In this document: positions 1 to 9,960 of the stretch, one piece after another
How positions within the stretch are numbered: the first letter of the stretch is position 1
How the letters are laid out: every line of letters begins with the position of its first letter
NCBI RefSeq assembly: GCF_014356525.2
Contig: NC_052516.1
Coordinates: 31,531,484-31,595,483 of the forward strand
Source: Nilaparvata lugens
Taxonomy: Eukaryota; Arthropoda; Insecta; Hemiptera; Delphacidae
Direction of reading: 5' to 3'
DNA: 64,000 nt
Notes under the pieces: model-generated
Seen by the model: the letters and a program-made list of their open reading frames with translations, nothing else
The model's database searches: none
Told to the model about the DNA's origin: nothing
Position numbers and translations under genes: made by a program

Positions 1-2333
1 TGTATATTTAAAAACATCTAGCTTGATTCTAATTTTATAATTCAAATCTATGTTTGGCTTTTCAAATTCTTCCTCTAACCAATAGTTAGACACATACAAT
101 GCTTCCACATTTTCAAACTGTAAAATATACCGTATCTTGTTTCTATTGTACACTTCTTTTATTGCAATAATGACTAACTCTATACCTTGTGGTAACTCTT
201 CTAATCTTTTACACTGTCCTACTTTTACTTTCCCTTTAATTTCCAGCATTGTGATGTTATTATACTGCTCCACTTCTTTTTGTGTGAAGGGAGTGTCTTC
301 CAAGTTTTTCCATACATCTGACAGAAACTTAAGTGATTCTATTCTAGGAAATGTATGACCATTATAGCTTGTCATACCATTGACTGTAATTACACAAATT
401 TTCTCTTCCCTTGGTAGACAAATAATTTCTTTTTTGTCAGTGTAAGGGATTACAAAATAACCCTCTTTCTTAAGGTCTTCTCTTGCATTGTATGCATTAA
501 TAAAAACATTTTTATGACACCCCTTTACAAAGTAAACATTTTTCGAACCTTCCTTTTCTCCTAAAACACCTACATATGCAAATTTTCCTTTATTATTTAC
601 AGTAAATGCAGTCACATTGTACACTCCACTTAGATCAAAATTTTGCCAATGTGAATGGAAATATGGATCAAGTTCCTCTCTCAAATTTTCTATTTCTTCC
701 TCAAATTCTTCTAGCTGCTTATGCTGTGCCCTAAATGACTGTGTGGTTTCAAAAAACTCAGTTTTCCTCCGTTTTAGATCAATTTCATCCAGTTCTAGCT
801 TACGCTTTTTGTCTGATAGCACTGTGATAGGAGACAAGGGCTGTAACTCTTTAACAGGGTATGGGAGAAGCTTACAAGTTATGTTTGCTCGTTTTCTTAA
901 GACTTGTGGTATCAAGTTAGCTGTTGCTACAAGGCCCAACTCATCTAGGTCAACAACTTTGGATATGGTAGAGAAAACTGTGGTTGACTTGGAGAAATAT
1001 GTCTCACCACTCTTAATATAACACTTTTGTGAGAAACTGATATTATTCTTGTTTGATAGATCCTCAAAAATTTCTACATAATTTATAGGTAGTAAATTGA
1101 AACTGAATGCAGAAATAACATAAGAATTATTTTATTTCTATGTTGTGGGTCAGTGGGGAGCTTTACTTGTACACCAGTCAATTTCTTGGTATTGCTATTA
1201 CCCCAGTAAACATACTGTAGAAGATCATTATAGACCAAACAACAACTATTTTTTAAATTATCTGTCAGTTTTCTCCACATTTTAGCCAAGGACACAGAAT
1301 AAATTGGAGCATTTTGGAAATAGTTTCTACTATCATTCAAGAGTGACAAGCTATCTTGAATAGGGTCAAAGATTTTGCTATTGTCTCTATTTGTTAAACT
1401 ATAGTTATAGATTGTAGCTTCCAAACGTGTAATACCATGCATTTTAGCTGCATCAGAGGTAAAGGTTTCCCGTAATCTTGTATCTGGACAGGCAATAAAG
1501 TCTACAATATGGTTACCTAACTGCTTATTTACACCAGGGCTTGTCATTTGACAAATAAACTTATTATAAATTTTTACCCTCACATTACTATTAACCCAAG
1601 TCAAGCAATCAATCCCAACAGTTTTATTGTTATCTACTATCACATTATAGTCTTCTTTATATTCTCCTTGAAAGCAGAAACAATGATTTGTAGTTAGAAA
1701 GTCACACATTCCATTCTTGTTGAATATTCCAGCAAAGTCCTGTGTTATGTCCAAGTCTAGTAGATAGAAGTGCTCCTTCCTCAGCTGCTCCAATAATCTC
1801 GGTAGTTCTTCTATCAATGTAGCAATTGGGACATCTGCAAGCTCCACTTTGTAAGGTATCCCCACTGGTTCCTGGTATTTTTGTTTCACTTCGTTGTAAT
1901 TGTCATTGCCAAGCACTTGTAGAATCTTTTGAGACATATCACTCCCACTGTCCAATAGGTAAGGTAGCTTTGCTTTGACTCCATGTTTAGCTGACACCAT
2001 ATTTGAGAATTTGCCTCTTAAATATAAGTTGAATGCACCACATATATCCTTTTTTAGAACAAAACGTCTCTTATCCATTGCCTCACAATCATCCAAAGCA
2101 CAGATTTTCACAAGCATTATATTGTCACAAAAAGGTTCTGTAATAGGCACAAGATTTGAGTCATCCTGCACAAACAGTTCTTCCCCACCAGTGTAATCAA
2201 TATTTCCAATGTCTGTCACAAGGTTGTCATTGCACATGTTTTCTGATAGAAGCCACAAACCAAACCGCTCATTGGTAGGCTTGATTTTATTACCACAGAG
2301 CATAGGCACATTAAACACCTTAGAAGTATCCAT
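1..2333 (-). pseudogene. Large cassette protein (copy A, unit 2; partial, frameshifted)
   Basis: Starts at 2333 with the same MDTSKV start and reads open to about 1127, where one base of an AAA/TTT run is missing; the reading continues in another frame to the window edge. The last residues and the stop fall outside the window. Its upstream region is shortened by a deletion that puts the 3' end of the fibre-like gene about 90 bp upstream of the start. Confidence 0.62.
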
Positions 2334-2425
2334 GTTTACTCCACCGTTGACACTATCAAACTGAACGAATGCAGATCAATGCAGTGGTATTTATAGTAAG
2401 ATAGTTGAGAAATGACGTCATAAAG
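1..2425 (-). mobile_element. Large-gene cassette, partial (copy A, unit 2)
   Basis: Holds the large gene, cut by the window start, and its proximal promoter. At about 2425 the sequence passes from GACGTCAT straight into the 3' end of the fibre-like gene (AAAGACTTTATATTGGCGCC), so the upstream inverted end of the cassette is missing. Copy B keeps that segment, so this is a deletion of about 470 bp in copy A. Confidence 0.62.
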
Positions 2426-2458
2426 ACTTTATATTGGCGCCGAAAACATAAAATCTTG

Positions 2459-3998
2459 AGTTGAGTGTGAGAGAGTGAATGTTTCAGTCTAGACATTTTT
2501 GACTATTTCGATAAATCTTTTAAAGGTAAAGTGAGACAACACCTATAGTTTCAGTCTAGACATTTTTGAGTATTTCGATAAATCTTTTAAAGGTAAAGTG
2601 AGACAACACCTATAGTTTCAGTGTAGACCACCCTGATTGACATTTTTGAGCATGTCAATAAATCTTTAAAAAAAAAAAAGGTTGTACAAGTGAACTTTAA
2701 CACCTATAGTTTCAAATTACAGTCTGCACCAGCCTGATTGACATTTTTGAGCATGTCAATAAATCTTTTAAAAAAGCTTGTACAAGTCAACTTCAACAGC
2801 TATAGTTTTCACCCTAGTCTTTTTTGACTATGTCGATAAATCTTGAAGAAGGTTGTTTGAAGTAACTTTAAGGACTAAAAACTTGTCACATAAATCGATT
2901 TTTTCATGCAACGGTTTTCGTTGTAGGAGTTATTAAACGACCTCACAGGGTGCGGACCAGATGAGAGACGCGTGCGGTCAAATGCAGCTGTCACTTTACT
3001 CTAAAGAGCTAATATCTTCACATACTAGATTCCTTCCTTCCTTTTGTAAGGCTGGTGAGAATCGTTTCACACTATACCCTCGATCAAATGGAACTTGATT
3101 CTTCCCCCCTTTACTCGCTTTCGTAAAGGGTGTGGGAAAGAGATAAGAATCAATTGACCCTGTCATCATAGTAGAGCGAAATGAATGTAGTTCAATTTGT
3201 TAGTATACCATTAGATGTGGAAAGAATTGATTCTTATCTCCTTTCGGAAAGGGTGGAGGAAAGAGATGACATGAGTAAAAGAAGGAGATCTCTATCTCTA
3301 TCCTCATCATAGTAGAGCGAAATGGATTCACTTCAATTTGTCACCAAAGGAATTTTTCCCTCTCAAGAGATTTTTTCCCCCACATCTTTAGAATTCACCT
3401 CAATCTGTCACCATAGCATCAGATGTAGAAATATGAATTCACTTCAATTTGACAGTAGACAGAGAGGGAATTTTTCCTCCTAAAAGGGAAATTTTTTTTC
3501 CCTCACCTGGAGAGAGAGAGAGATATCTCCCTCTCTCTCTATCCCCCTCACCCCCACTGGACAGGGGGAAGGGGAAATCTATTTTTAGAAAGCAGTAGAC
3601 AGAGAGGGAATTTTTCCTCCTAAAAGGGAAATTTTTTTTCCCTCACCTGGAGAGAGAGAGAGAGATATCTCCCTCTCACTCACTCCCCCTCACCTCCACT
3701 GGACAGGGGGAAGGGGAAATCTATTTTTAGAAAGAGAGAGAAAGATATATCACCCTCTCACTCTCTCCCCCTCACCTCCACTGGACAGGGGGAAGGGGAT
3801 TTAGAAAGAGAGAAAGATATATCTCCCTCTCACTCACTCCCCCTCACCTCCACTGGACAGGGGGAAGGGGAAATCTATTTTTAGAACACCCCCCGCCCTA
3901 CGGGCGGGGGGAAGGGGAGGAGGGATGGACGAGGGGGGAGAGGGGGGAGGGGGATCTCGAGCAAAAAAGTGGCTTCAATATCCCAAATATACTCTACT
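2459..3998 (-). repeat. Internal end of unit 2 in copy A
   Basis: Mirrors about 48434-49975. It has tandem units of about 65-95 bp with the boxes TTTCAGTCTAGACATTTTTGA and CTATAGTTTCA (2459-2880), a spacer (2880-3230), then TIR sequence with repeated CTCCACTGGACAGGGGG units. It ends CTCTACT at 3998 and is followed by ACTAGT and the fibre-like gene. Confidence 0.78.
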
Positions 3999-5009
3999 AC
4001 TAGTCTACTCTACTCTATATACTCTAGCGGAGCTAGTCTTACGTGTGATATTGACTCGATAACACAGAAGATAATCGAATCGATAAATCAACAAGGAATC
4101 AGCGAAGCTGTGAAATTTTATTTAGATTCGCAAATAACCAAACTCGTTTCGGAAAATACAAAGAATATTGGAGTGAGCATAATTGAAAGAGAACATATTC
4201 TAAGCACCTTACAAAATTTCAGTAGTAATATCGATAAAGCTATTGGAGAGAGAACACAAACACTAGAGAGTGCTTTGGGGGAAGTGAAAACTTTAACAGA
4301 CAGCTTTTCATCTCAGTTGCTCAGTATTAACAACGATAAAGTTGATAAGGCTTATTTAGATGAAAAATTAAAAGCCGTATCAGATAAAATTAAGAATTTG
4401 GAGGTGTTGGACAGAAACTATCTCAATACTAAATTGAAACAACTTAGTACAGAAATTTTTACTAAAGTAAATGAAACTCACCCATCGGGAATTGATAAGC
4501 AATATTTAGAATCTACTTTGCAGAAATTGATTAGTTCTTCAATAACAAAGGAAGAGTTTGAAAAACGATTATCTGAAATGGCGGGTGCAATAAAAGCTAA
4601 TATTATGGATGGTATTGAGCAGTTTATTACAAAAGATGCTATTGCTAATCTGATTAAACAAATTGCAGAAAAGTATGCAACTAAAAATGATATTGAAGAT
4701 TTTATTAAGAAAAACGAGATGGTAGACGCTGTGAAAAGTGTTCGTGATGAAATAGCTGAGGCAATTAAAAATTCGGAAGAGGGTGCTGTCATGAGACTGC
4801 AATGTTCGGCGCCCTTCATTGAGTACCTAAGCCTATTTATCCACAAAATGGCGTATGATATAGTATCAAAATATGCCGAAGTTTCTTTCCATATGAATTG
4901 GATTGAGGCAAAAGATCATGGGCTTAACGAACATCAGGTAGTACAAATTATTACAGAAAAAATGGATTTGATCAAGTATAAAGACTTTATATTGGCGCCG
5001 AAAACATAA
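3969..5009 (+). CDS. Coiled-coil fibre-like protein (copy A, unit 1)
   Basis: About 335 codons of native gene, continuing open to 5009. No native ATG is visible: the reading enters through the unit 2 terminus (SISQIYST is TIR sequence up to 3998, then ACTAGT), so the true N-terminus was cut off by the unit 2 insertion. The protein is built of heptad-like repeats with the pattern YLxxxLxxL (about residues 129-141, 151-163, 179-190, 194-208) and KNDIEDFIKK, then a C-terminal head of about 80 residues ending ILAPKT. This architecture suits a trimeric fibre or attachment protein of a virus-like Polinton, but I infer that from shape only. Confidence 0.55.
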   Translation: MASISQIYSTTSLLYSIYSSGASLTCDIDSITQKIIESINQQGISEAVKFYLDSQITKLVSENTKNIGVSIIEREHILSTLQNFSSNIDKAIGERTQTLESALGEVKTLTDSFSSQLLSINNDKVDKAYLDEKLKAVSDKIKNLEVLDRNYLNTKLKQLSTEIFTKVNETHPSGIDKQYLESTLQKLISSSITKEEFEKRLSEMAGAIKANIMDGIEQFITKDAIANLIKQIAEKYATKNDIEDFIKKNEMVDAVKSVRDEIAEAIKNSEEGAVMRLQCSAPFIEYLSLFIHKMAYDIVSKYAEVSFHMNWIEAKDHGLNEHQVVQIITEKMDLIKYKDFILAPKT

Positions 5010-5039
5010 AATCTTGAGTTGAGTGTGAGAGAGTGAATG

Positions 5040-5266
5040 TTTCAGTCTAGACATTTTTGACTATTTCGATAAATCTTTTAAAGGTAAAGTGAGACAACAC
5101 CTATAGTTTCAGTCTAGACATTTTTGAGTATTTCGATAAATCTTTTAAAGGTAAAGTGAGACAACACCTATAGTTTCAGTGTAGACCACCCTGATTGACA
5201 TTTTTGAGCATGTCAATAAATCTTTTAAAAAAGCTTGTACAAGTCAACTTCAACAGCTATAGTTTT
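5040..5266 (+). repeat. Tandem array after fibre-like gene (copy A, unit 1)
   Basis: Units of about 65 bp with TTTCAGTCTAGACATTTTTGA, a CGATAAATC box and AACACCTATAG. Shorter than the unit 2 array because the cassette begins inside a unit at TTTTCA. Other copies are at 47617-47872, 49560-49975 and 53608-54010. Confidence 0.75.
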
Positions 5267-5411
5267 CATATAGGTAAGAAATCACCTTGCTATGCTTTCA
5301 ACGAAGGCTATTTCAACGACCCCCACTCCTCCTACCCCTATCACATGATCACACACCATATCACATGACCAGTCTTTGTCAGCATCCAAATCTTGTTTCA
5401 ATAAGTCTGTA

Positions 5412-5447
5412 TGACGTCATTTCTCAACTATCTTACTATAATACCAC
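5412..5447 (+). promoter_or_regulatory. CRE-like and TATA-like promoter of large gene (copy A)
   Basis: TGACGTCA at 5412-5419, followed by TTACTATAATACC; one A of the TATA-like box seen in copy B is missing here. The initiator-like TTCAGTTT is at about 5465-5472 and the start codon at 5498. Confidence 0.48.
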
Positions 5448-5497
5448 TGCATTGATCTGCATTCGTTCAGTTTGATAGTGTCAACGGTGGAGTAAAC

Positions 5498-7869
5498 ATG
5501 GATACTTCTAAGGTGTTTAATGTGCCTATGCTCTGTGGTAATAAAATCAAGCCTACCAATGAGCGGTTTGGTTTGTGGCTTCTATCAGAAAACATGTGCA
5601 ATGACAACCTTGTGACAGACATTGGAAATATTGATTACACTGGTGGGGAAGAACTGTTTGTGCAGGATGACTCAAATCTTGTGCCTATTACAGAACCTTT
5701 TTGTGACAATATAATGCTTGTGAAAATCTGTGCTTTGGATGATTGTGAGGCAATGGATAAGAGACGTTTTGTTCTAAAAAAGGATATATGTGGTGCATTC
5801 AACTTATATTTAAGAGGCAAATTCTCAAATATGGTGTCAGCTAAACATGGAGTCAAAGCAAAGCTACCTTACCTATTGGACAGTGGGAGTGATATGTCTC
5901 AAAAGATTCTACAAGTGCTTGGCAATGACAATTACAACGAAGTGAAACAAAAATACCAGGACCAGTGGGGATACCTTACAAAGTGGAGCTTGCAGATGTC
6001 CCAATTGCTACATTGATAGAAGAACTACCGAGATTATTGGAGCAGCTGAGGAAGGAGCACTTCTATCTACTAGACTTGGACATAACACAGGACTTTGCTG
6101 GAATATTCAACAAGAATGGAATGTGTGACTTTCTAACTACAAATCATTGTTTCTGCTTTCAAGGAGAATATAAAGAAGACTATAATGTGATAGTAGATAA
6201 CAATAAAACTGTTGGGATTGATTGCTTGACTTGGGTTAATAGTAATGTGAGGGTAAAAATTTATAATAAGTTTATTTGTCAAATGACAAGCCCTGGTGTA
6301 AATAAGCAGTTAGGTAACCATATTGTAGACTTTATTGCCTGTCCAGATACAAGATTACGGGAAACCTTTACCTCTGATGCAGCTAAAATGCATGGTATTA
6401 CACGTTTGGAAGCTACAATCTATAACTATAGTTTAACAAATAGAGACAATAGCAAAATCTTTGACCCTATTCAAGATAGCTTGTCACTCTTGAATGATAG
6501 TAGAAACTATTTCCAAAATGCTCCAATTTATTCTGTGTCCTTGGCTAAAATGTGGAGAAAACTGACAGATAATTTAAAAAATAGTTGTTGTTTGGTCTAT
6601 AATGATCTTCTACAGTATGTTTACTGGGGTAATAGCAATACCAAGAAATTGACTGGTGTACAAGTAAAGCTCCCCACTGACCCACAACATAGAAATAAAA
6701 TAATTTCTTATGTTATTTCTGCATTCAGTTTCAATTTACTACCTATAAATTATGTAGAAATTTTTGAGGATCTATCAAACAAGAATAATATCAGTTTCTC
6801 ACAAAAGTGTTATATTAAGAGTGGTGAGACATATTTCTCCAAGTCAACCACAGTTTTCTCTACCATATCCAAAGTTGTTGACCTAGATGAGTTGGGCCTT
6901 GTAGCAACAGCTAACTTGATACCACAAGTCTTAAGAAAACGAGCAAACATAACTTGTAAGCTTCTCCCATACCCTGTTAAAGAGTTACAGCCCTTGTCTC
7001 CTATCACAGTGCTATCAGACAAAAAGCGTAAGCTAGAACTGGATGAAATTGATCTAAAACGGAGGAAAACTGAGTTTTTTGAAACCACACAGTCATTTAG
7101 GGCACAGCATAAGCAGCTAGAAGAATTTGAGGAAGAAATAGAAAATTTGAGAGAGGAACTTGATCCATATTTCCATTCACATTGGCAAAATTTTGATCTA
7201 AGTGGAGTGTACAATGTGACTGCATTTACTGTAAATAATAAAGGAAAATTTGCATATGTAGGTGTTTTAGGAGAAAAGGAAGGTTCGAAAAATGTTTACT
7301 TTGTAAAGGGGTGTCATAAAAATGTTTTTATTAATGCATACAATGCAAGAGAAGACCTTAAGAAAGAGGGTTATTTTGTAATCCCTTACACTGACAAAAA
7401 AGAAATTATTTGTCTACCAAGGGAAGAGAAAATTTGTGTAATTACAGTCAATGGTATGACAAGCTATAATGGTCATACATTTCCTAGAATAGAATCACTT
7501 AAGTTTCTGTCAGATGTATGGAAAAACTTGGAAGACACTCCCTTCACACAAAAAGAAGTGGAGCAGTATAATAACATCACAATGCTGGAAATTAAAGGGA
7601 AAGTAAAAGTAGGACAGTGTAAAAGATTAGAAGAGTTACCACAAGGTATAGAGTTAGTCATTATTGCAATAAAAGAAGTGTACAATAGAAACAAGATACG
7701 GTATATTTTACAGTTTGAAAATGTGGAAGCATTGTATGTGTCTAACTATTGGTTAGAGGAAGAATTTGAAAAGCCAAACATAGATTTGAATTATAAAATT
7801 AGAATCAAGCTAGATGTTTTTAAATATACACCCAGTAGGAATAAGGAAAGAGTTACTTTCTGTATTTGA
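5498..7869 (+). CDS. Large cassette protein, possible replication initiator-like (one frameshift)
   Basis: About 790 codons, starting MDTSKVFNVP. One missing A at about 5960 breaks the frame in this copy; another copy has the base, so a sequencing or assembly error is likely. I do not recognise the family with certainty. Visible features: an acidic/hydrophobic N-terminal region (1-150); motif DLDITQDF (about 193-200), VKIYNK (about 253-258) and ITRLEATIY (about 301-309), which recall the spacing of rolling-circle-type (Rep_trans-like) initiators; a bipartite basic stretch (about 509-524), probably a nuclear signal; a charged coiled coil (about 535-556); and a beta-rich C-terminal third. Upstream are a CRE-like TGACGTCA and a TATA-like box; AATAAA follows the stop. 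It could instead be a structural or regulatory Polinton protein. Confidence 0.6.
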
Positions 7870-7911
7870 TTTGGTCATAGATATGCTTTGATGTATGTAT
7901 AATAATTTAAA

Positions 7912-7917
7912 AATAAA
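7912..7917 (+). terminator. Polyadenylation signal of large gene
   Basis: AATAAA 43 bp after the stop, followed by a GT-rich stretch. Conserved in all cassettes. Confidence 0.55.
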
Positions 7918-7939
7918 GAAAGTTATTGTGACATTGAGT

Positions 7940-8135
7940 GTTGACATTGACCTCTCTCCCCTTCTCCCGATTCCTCTCTCATTTTTTCTTTCCTGCTAAA
8001 CGAGTGGAGGAGGAGGACAGAGGAGGAGGACAAAGGAGGAGAACGGAGGACAATTTTTGTCCTCGGAGGGGAGGATTTTTGTCCTCGGAGGGGAGGAGGA
8101 GGAGAACAGAGTACAAAGGAGGAGGAAGGAGGACA
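7940..8135 (+). repeat. GGA/GAG-rich tract in cassette
   Basis: Low-complexity purine-rich repeats with two direct copies of TTTGTCCTCGGAGGGGAGGA. It is also in the other cassettes (44755-44950 and 53045-53230). ORFs through it on both strands are compositional. Confidence 0.6.
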
Positions 8136-8256
8136 TAGCAAATCAAAGGTTAGTTAGTTATTTGATTGGTGTGTGCTCATAAGAGAGGGAGGTGGAGTGG
8201 GGCTCGTTGAAATAGCCTTCGTTGAAAGCATAGCAAGGTGATTTCTTACCTATATG

Positions 8257-8579
8257 AGTATTATCCATATGAAAATCTGCTAGGTAAGAAGGAGGTTTTA
8301 TACCGCATGTTCTTGGATTTCGCACCCTCGTATTATAATCATTCAATCAATAGTGAACTCGGAACAGAAATCGATTTTAAAACATTTTGTGATTCAACAC
8401 CACTGATTGTTGTAGATTGTTCACACCAACCAAGTCATTTGAAATCATCGACAGATGTTCGTATTGAAATGGAATTTAAAAGTGCAGTACCTGCAAATAC
8501 TTCCGCTTATTGCGTTTTAATTAGCGATCGTGTGATGGAATATACACCTCTCACGAGTATGGTGAAAGAAGTTCAGTAA
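8257..8579 (+). pseudogene. Capsid-like protein, C-terminal remnant (copy A)
   Basis: An open frame of about 107 codons to the stop at 8579, entering from the cassette end, with an internal ATG at 8307. The C-terminus (PANTSAYCVLISDRVMEYTP) looks like the end of a conserved Polinton protein annotated in many invertebrates as F54H12.2-like and thought to be a virion (capsid) protein. Known members are several hundred residues, so the N-terminal three quarters is missing, replaced by the cassette. Family assignment is from memory of the C-terminal pattern. Confidence 0.55.
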
Positions 8580-8669
8580 TTTGTTGATAGAGTGCATCAC
8601 TGCAGGTTATATAAGGTGTGTACTGCAACAAATGTAAGCCATTATCAGTTTCACCTTTGAACAGTCAAC

Positions 8670-9662
8670 ATGTCCTATTCTTTGTGTTCTGATATTTTGG
8701 ATAAGCCGCAAACTCGCTCTATTGGTATTCAGTGCGATCTTGATAGTTTCTATTATGAAGCAAGCTGCAGTACGCCGAAGCCGCTGGAGGTGGAGGAGGA
8801 GGAGGGGAGAGACGCAGGATTACCGAAGCCGCTGCAGGTGGGGGAAGACAAAGGAGGATTTGAGGAACCCCCCGCCGCGCTCGCCGCCCCCGCCGCCGCC
8901 GCTGAGGGGAGAGACAAAGCCTACGAAGAGAAAGAAGGTCAAGCGACTGCTAAAATTGCTACAGTTGATCTTCACTGGTTTAAACAAGATTGTAATCAAA
9001 TTATTGTGAAAGAACTTGCCATAATTGATCAGTTTAATAATTATATTGTGTTCCATTTCAAATCGCCATTTGCAAAGTCAGAATTGAGTGCAAAATTGTA
9101 TAACGATGCAACATGGTTAGAACGTCACTATCATAAAATAAAATGGGAAGATGGAGATTTAGAATACAATGAGTCATTAATTCGTGATTACCTTGCAGCT
9201 TATGAGAAAATTTTCACAAAAGGAACTGAGAAAGCAAAGTTTTTAAGAAGATTGCATAGCAACGTACAATGCATACCAGAGGATTTTCCAAAACCTGATT
9301 TCAGCTTTTTCACTAGTTCATGGTGTTATGCTGCATGCAACATTCATAAAAATAATCCACATTCTCGGTGCGCCTTATTCTCCGCCCAGCATTATAATTC
9401 TTTGTTGTTTAAAAATATGTATCAAACAAATAATTTCTTGTGCGAAAACAATCGAATGCAAAGTATGAAAATGGCTCCGATGTACACAAATTCACAGAAA
9501 AGAAACTTTGCTCGTTATGGATTCTTCTACAACGGAAAGGATCTACAGTGTGTTTATTGCCAGCATGCATTGAGACTGCATAAAGCGCGTACATGTTGTC
9601 TATCGTCAATTGATGAAGAAAGACCGCTTAATTACTCTATAATAGTTCCTGCCTACACCTAG
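8670..9662 (+). CDS. Polinton accessory protein with half BIR-like zinc finger (330 aa)
   Basis: Begins MSYSLCSDIL. A low-complexity acidic/proline/alanine stretch (about 40-90) precedes a conserved-looking domain (about 100-240) containing DLHWFKQDC, NYIVFHFKSPF, WLERHYHKIKWEDGD and a Cys/His cluster (CYAACNIHKN). This pattern recurs in proteins of invertebrate mobile elements of unknown function. The C-terminus has NFARYGFFYNGKDLQCVYC, which resembles the first half of a BIR (inhibitor-of-apoptosis) repeat, but the second half with DDPW, His and the last Cys is missing. TATATAA at 8608 and initiator TCAGTT at 8645 lie upstream. It is 22 bp upstream of the 91-codon ORF. Role unknown. Confidence 0.65.
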   Translation: MSYSLCSDILDKPQTRSIGIQCDLDSFYYEASCSTPKPLEVEEEEGRDAGLPKPLQVGEDKGGFEEPPAALAAPAAAAEGRDKAYEEKEGQATAKIATVDLHWFKQDCNQIIVKELAIIDQFNNYIVFHFKSPFAKSELSAKLYNDATWLERHYHKIKWEDGDLEYNESLIRDYLAAYEKIFTKGTEKAKFLRRLHSNVQCIPEDFPKPDFSFFTSSWCYAACNIHKNNPHSRCALFSAQHYNSLLFKNMYQTNNFLCENNRMQSMKMAPMYTNSQKRNFARYGFFYNGKDLQCVYCQHALRLHKARTCCLSSIDEERPLNYSIIVPAYT

Positions 9663-9684
9663 TTTTCTTCATTCGTTCAACATC

Positions 9685-9960
9685 ATGGATCCGAGAAAGT
9701 GGTTGGCTCCTGACAACGAATTGGAAGTGAGGTTAAAAAACTGTATTGATTGGTACGATGAGTGTGAAAGTGCAATTAGGAAATCAACTCCTGAAAATTA
9801 TAGTTTGGCGAAGCAATTGAAAGACATTTTTCTAAGCACGGTGAATTTAAATGATATAAGAGACTATCTATGTTATTATCGTCCTCATAATTTATGTATA
9901 GATAAGCTAATTAGAATTGAAGATGAAGTTATGTGTTGTTGTAGTGAAATGTGTAAATAA
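9685..9960 (+). CDS. Small Polinton ORF, 91 aa
   Basis: Starts MDPRKWLAPDNELEVRLKNC, 22 bp after the 330-codon gene on the same strand, with ATTCGTTCAACATC before the ATG. It is a compact, probably helical protein with Cys residues at the C-terminus (MCCCSEMCK). AATAAA overlaps the stop. Intact and identical in both arms, which supports a real gene. No family recognised. Confidence 0.55.
   Translation: MDPRKWLAPDNELEVRLKNCIDWYDECESAIRKSTPENYSLAKQLKDIFLSTVNLNDIRDYLCYYRPHNLCIDKLIRIEDEVMCCCSEMCK

Larger units (their letters stand above)
5267..8256 (+). mobile_element. Large-gene cassette with its own inverted ends (copy A, unit 1)
   Basis: A 2990-bp block starting CATATAGGTAAGAAATCACC and ending with its inverse, GGTGATTTCTTACCTATATG. 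The ends match over roughly 65-95 bp, including the box TTTCAACGAAGGCTATTTCAAC or its inverse. Inside are a promoter, the large gene of about 790 codons, AATAAA at 7912 and a GA/GGA-rich tract. The left flank is the tandem array after the fibre-like gene; the right flank is a truncated capsid-like gene. No clear target duplication was found. The block recurs at 44628-47616 and 50367-53348 with other flanks, so it behaves as a unit. Whether it transposes or was spread by recombination is unknown. Confidence 0.65.

Noticed and set aside
617..1021. 134-codon ORF antisense to the large gene (also at 6810, 45669, 51908)
   Set aside because: It appears only as the complement of coding sequence, is Ser-rich in the way antisense frames are, and has no promoter of its own.
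3969..3998. GTG start for the fibre-like protein
   Set aside because: These bases are the Polinton terminus, repeated at other ends without the gene. GTG starts are not expected in an insect; the true N-terminus is lost.
7938..8141. 66-78-codon ORFs in the GGA-rich tract
   Set aside because: Low-complexity composition; both strands open; no conserved start.
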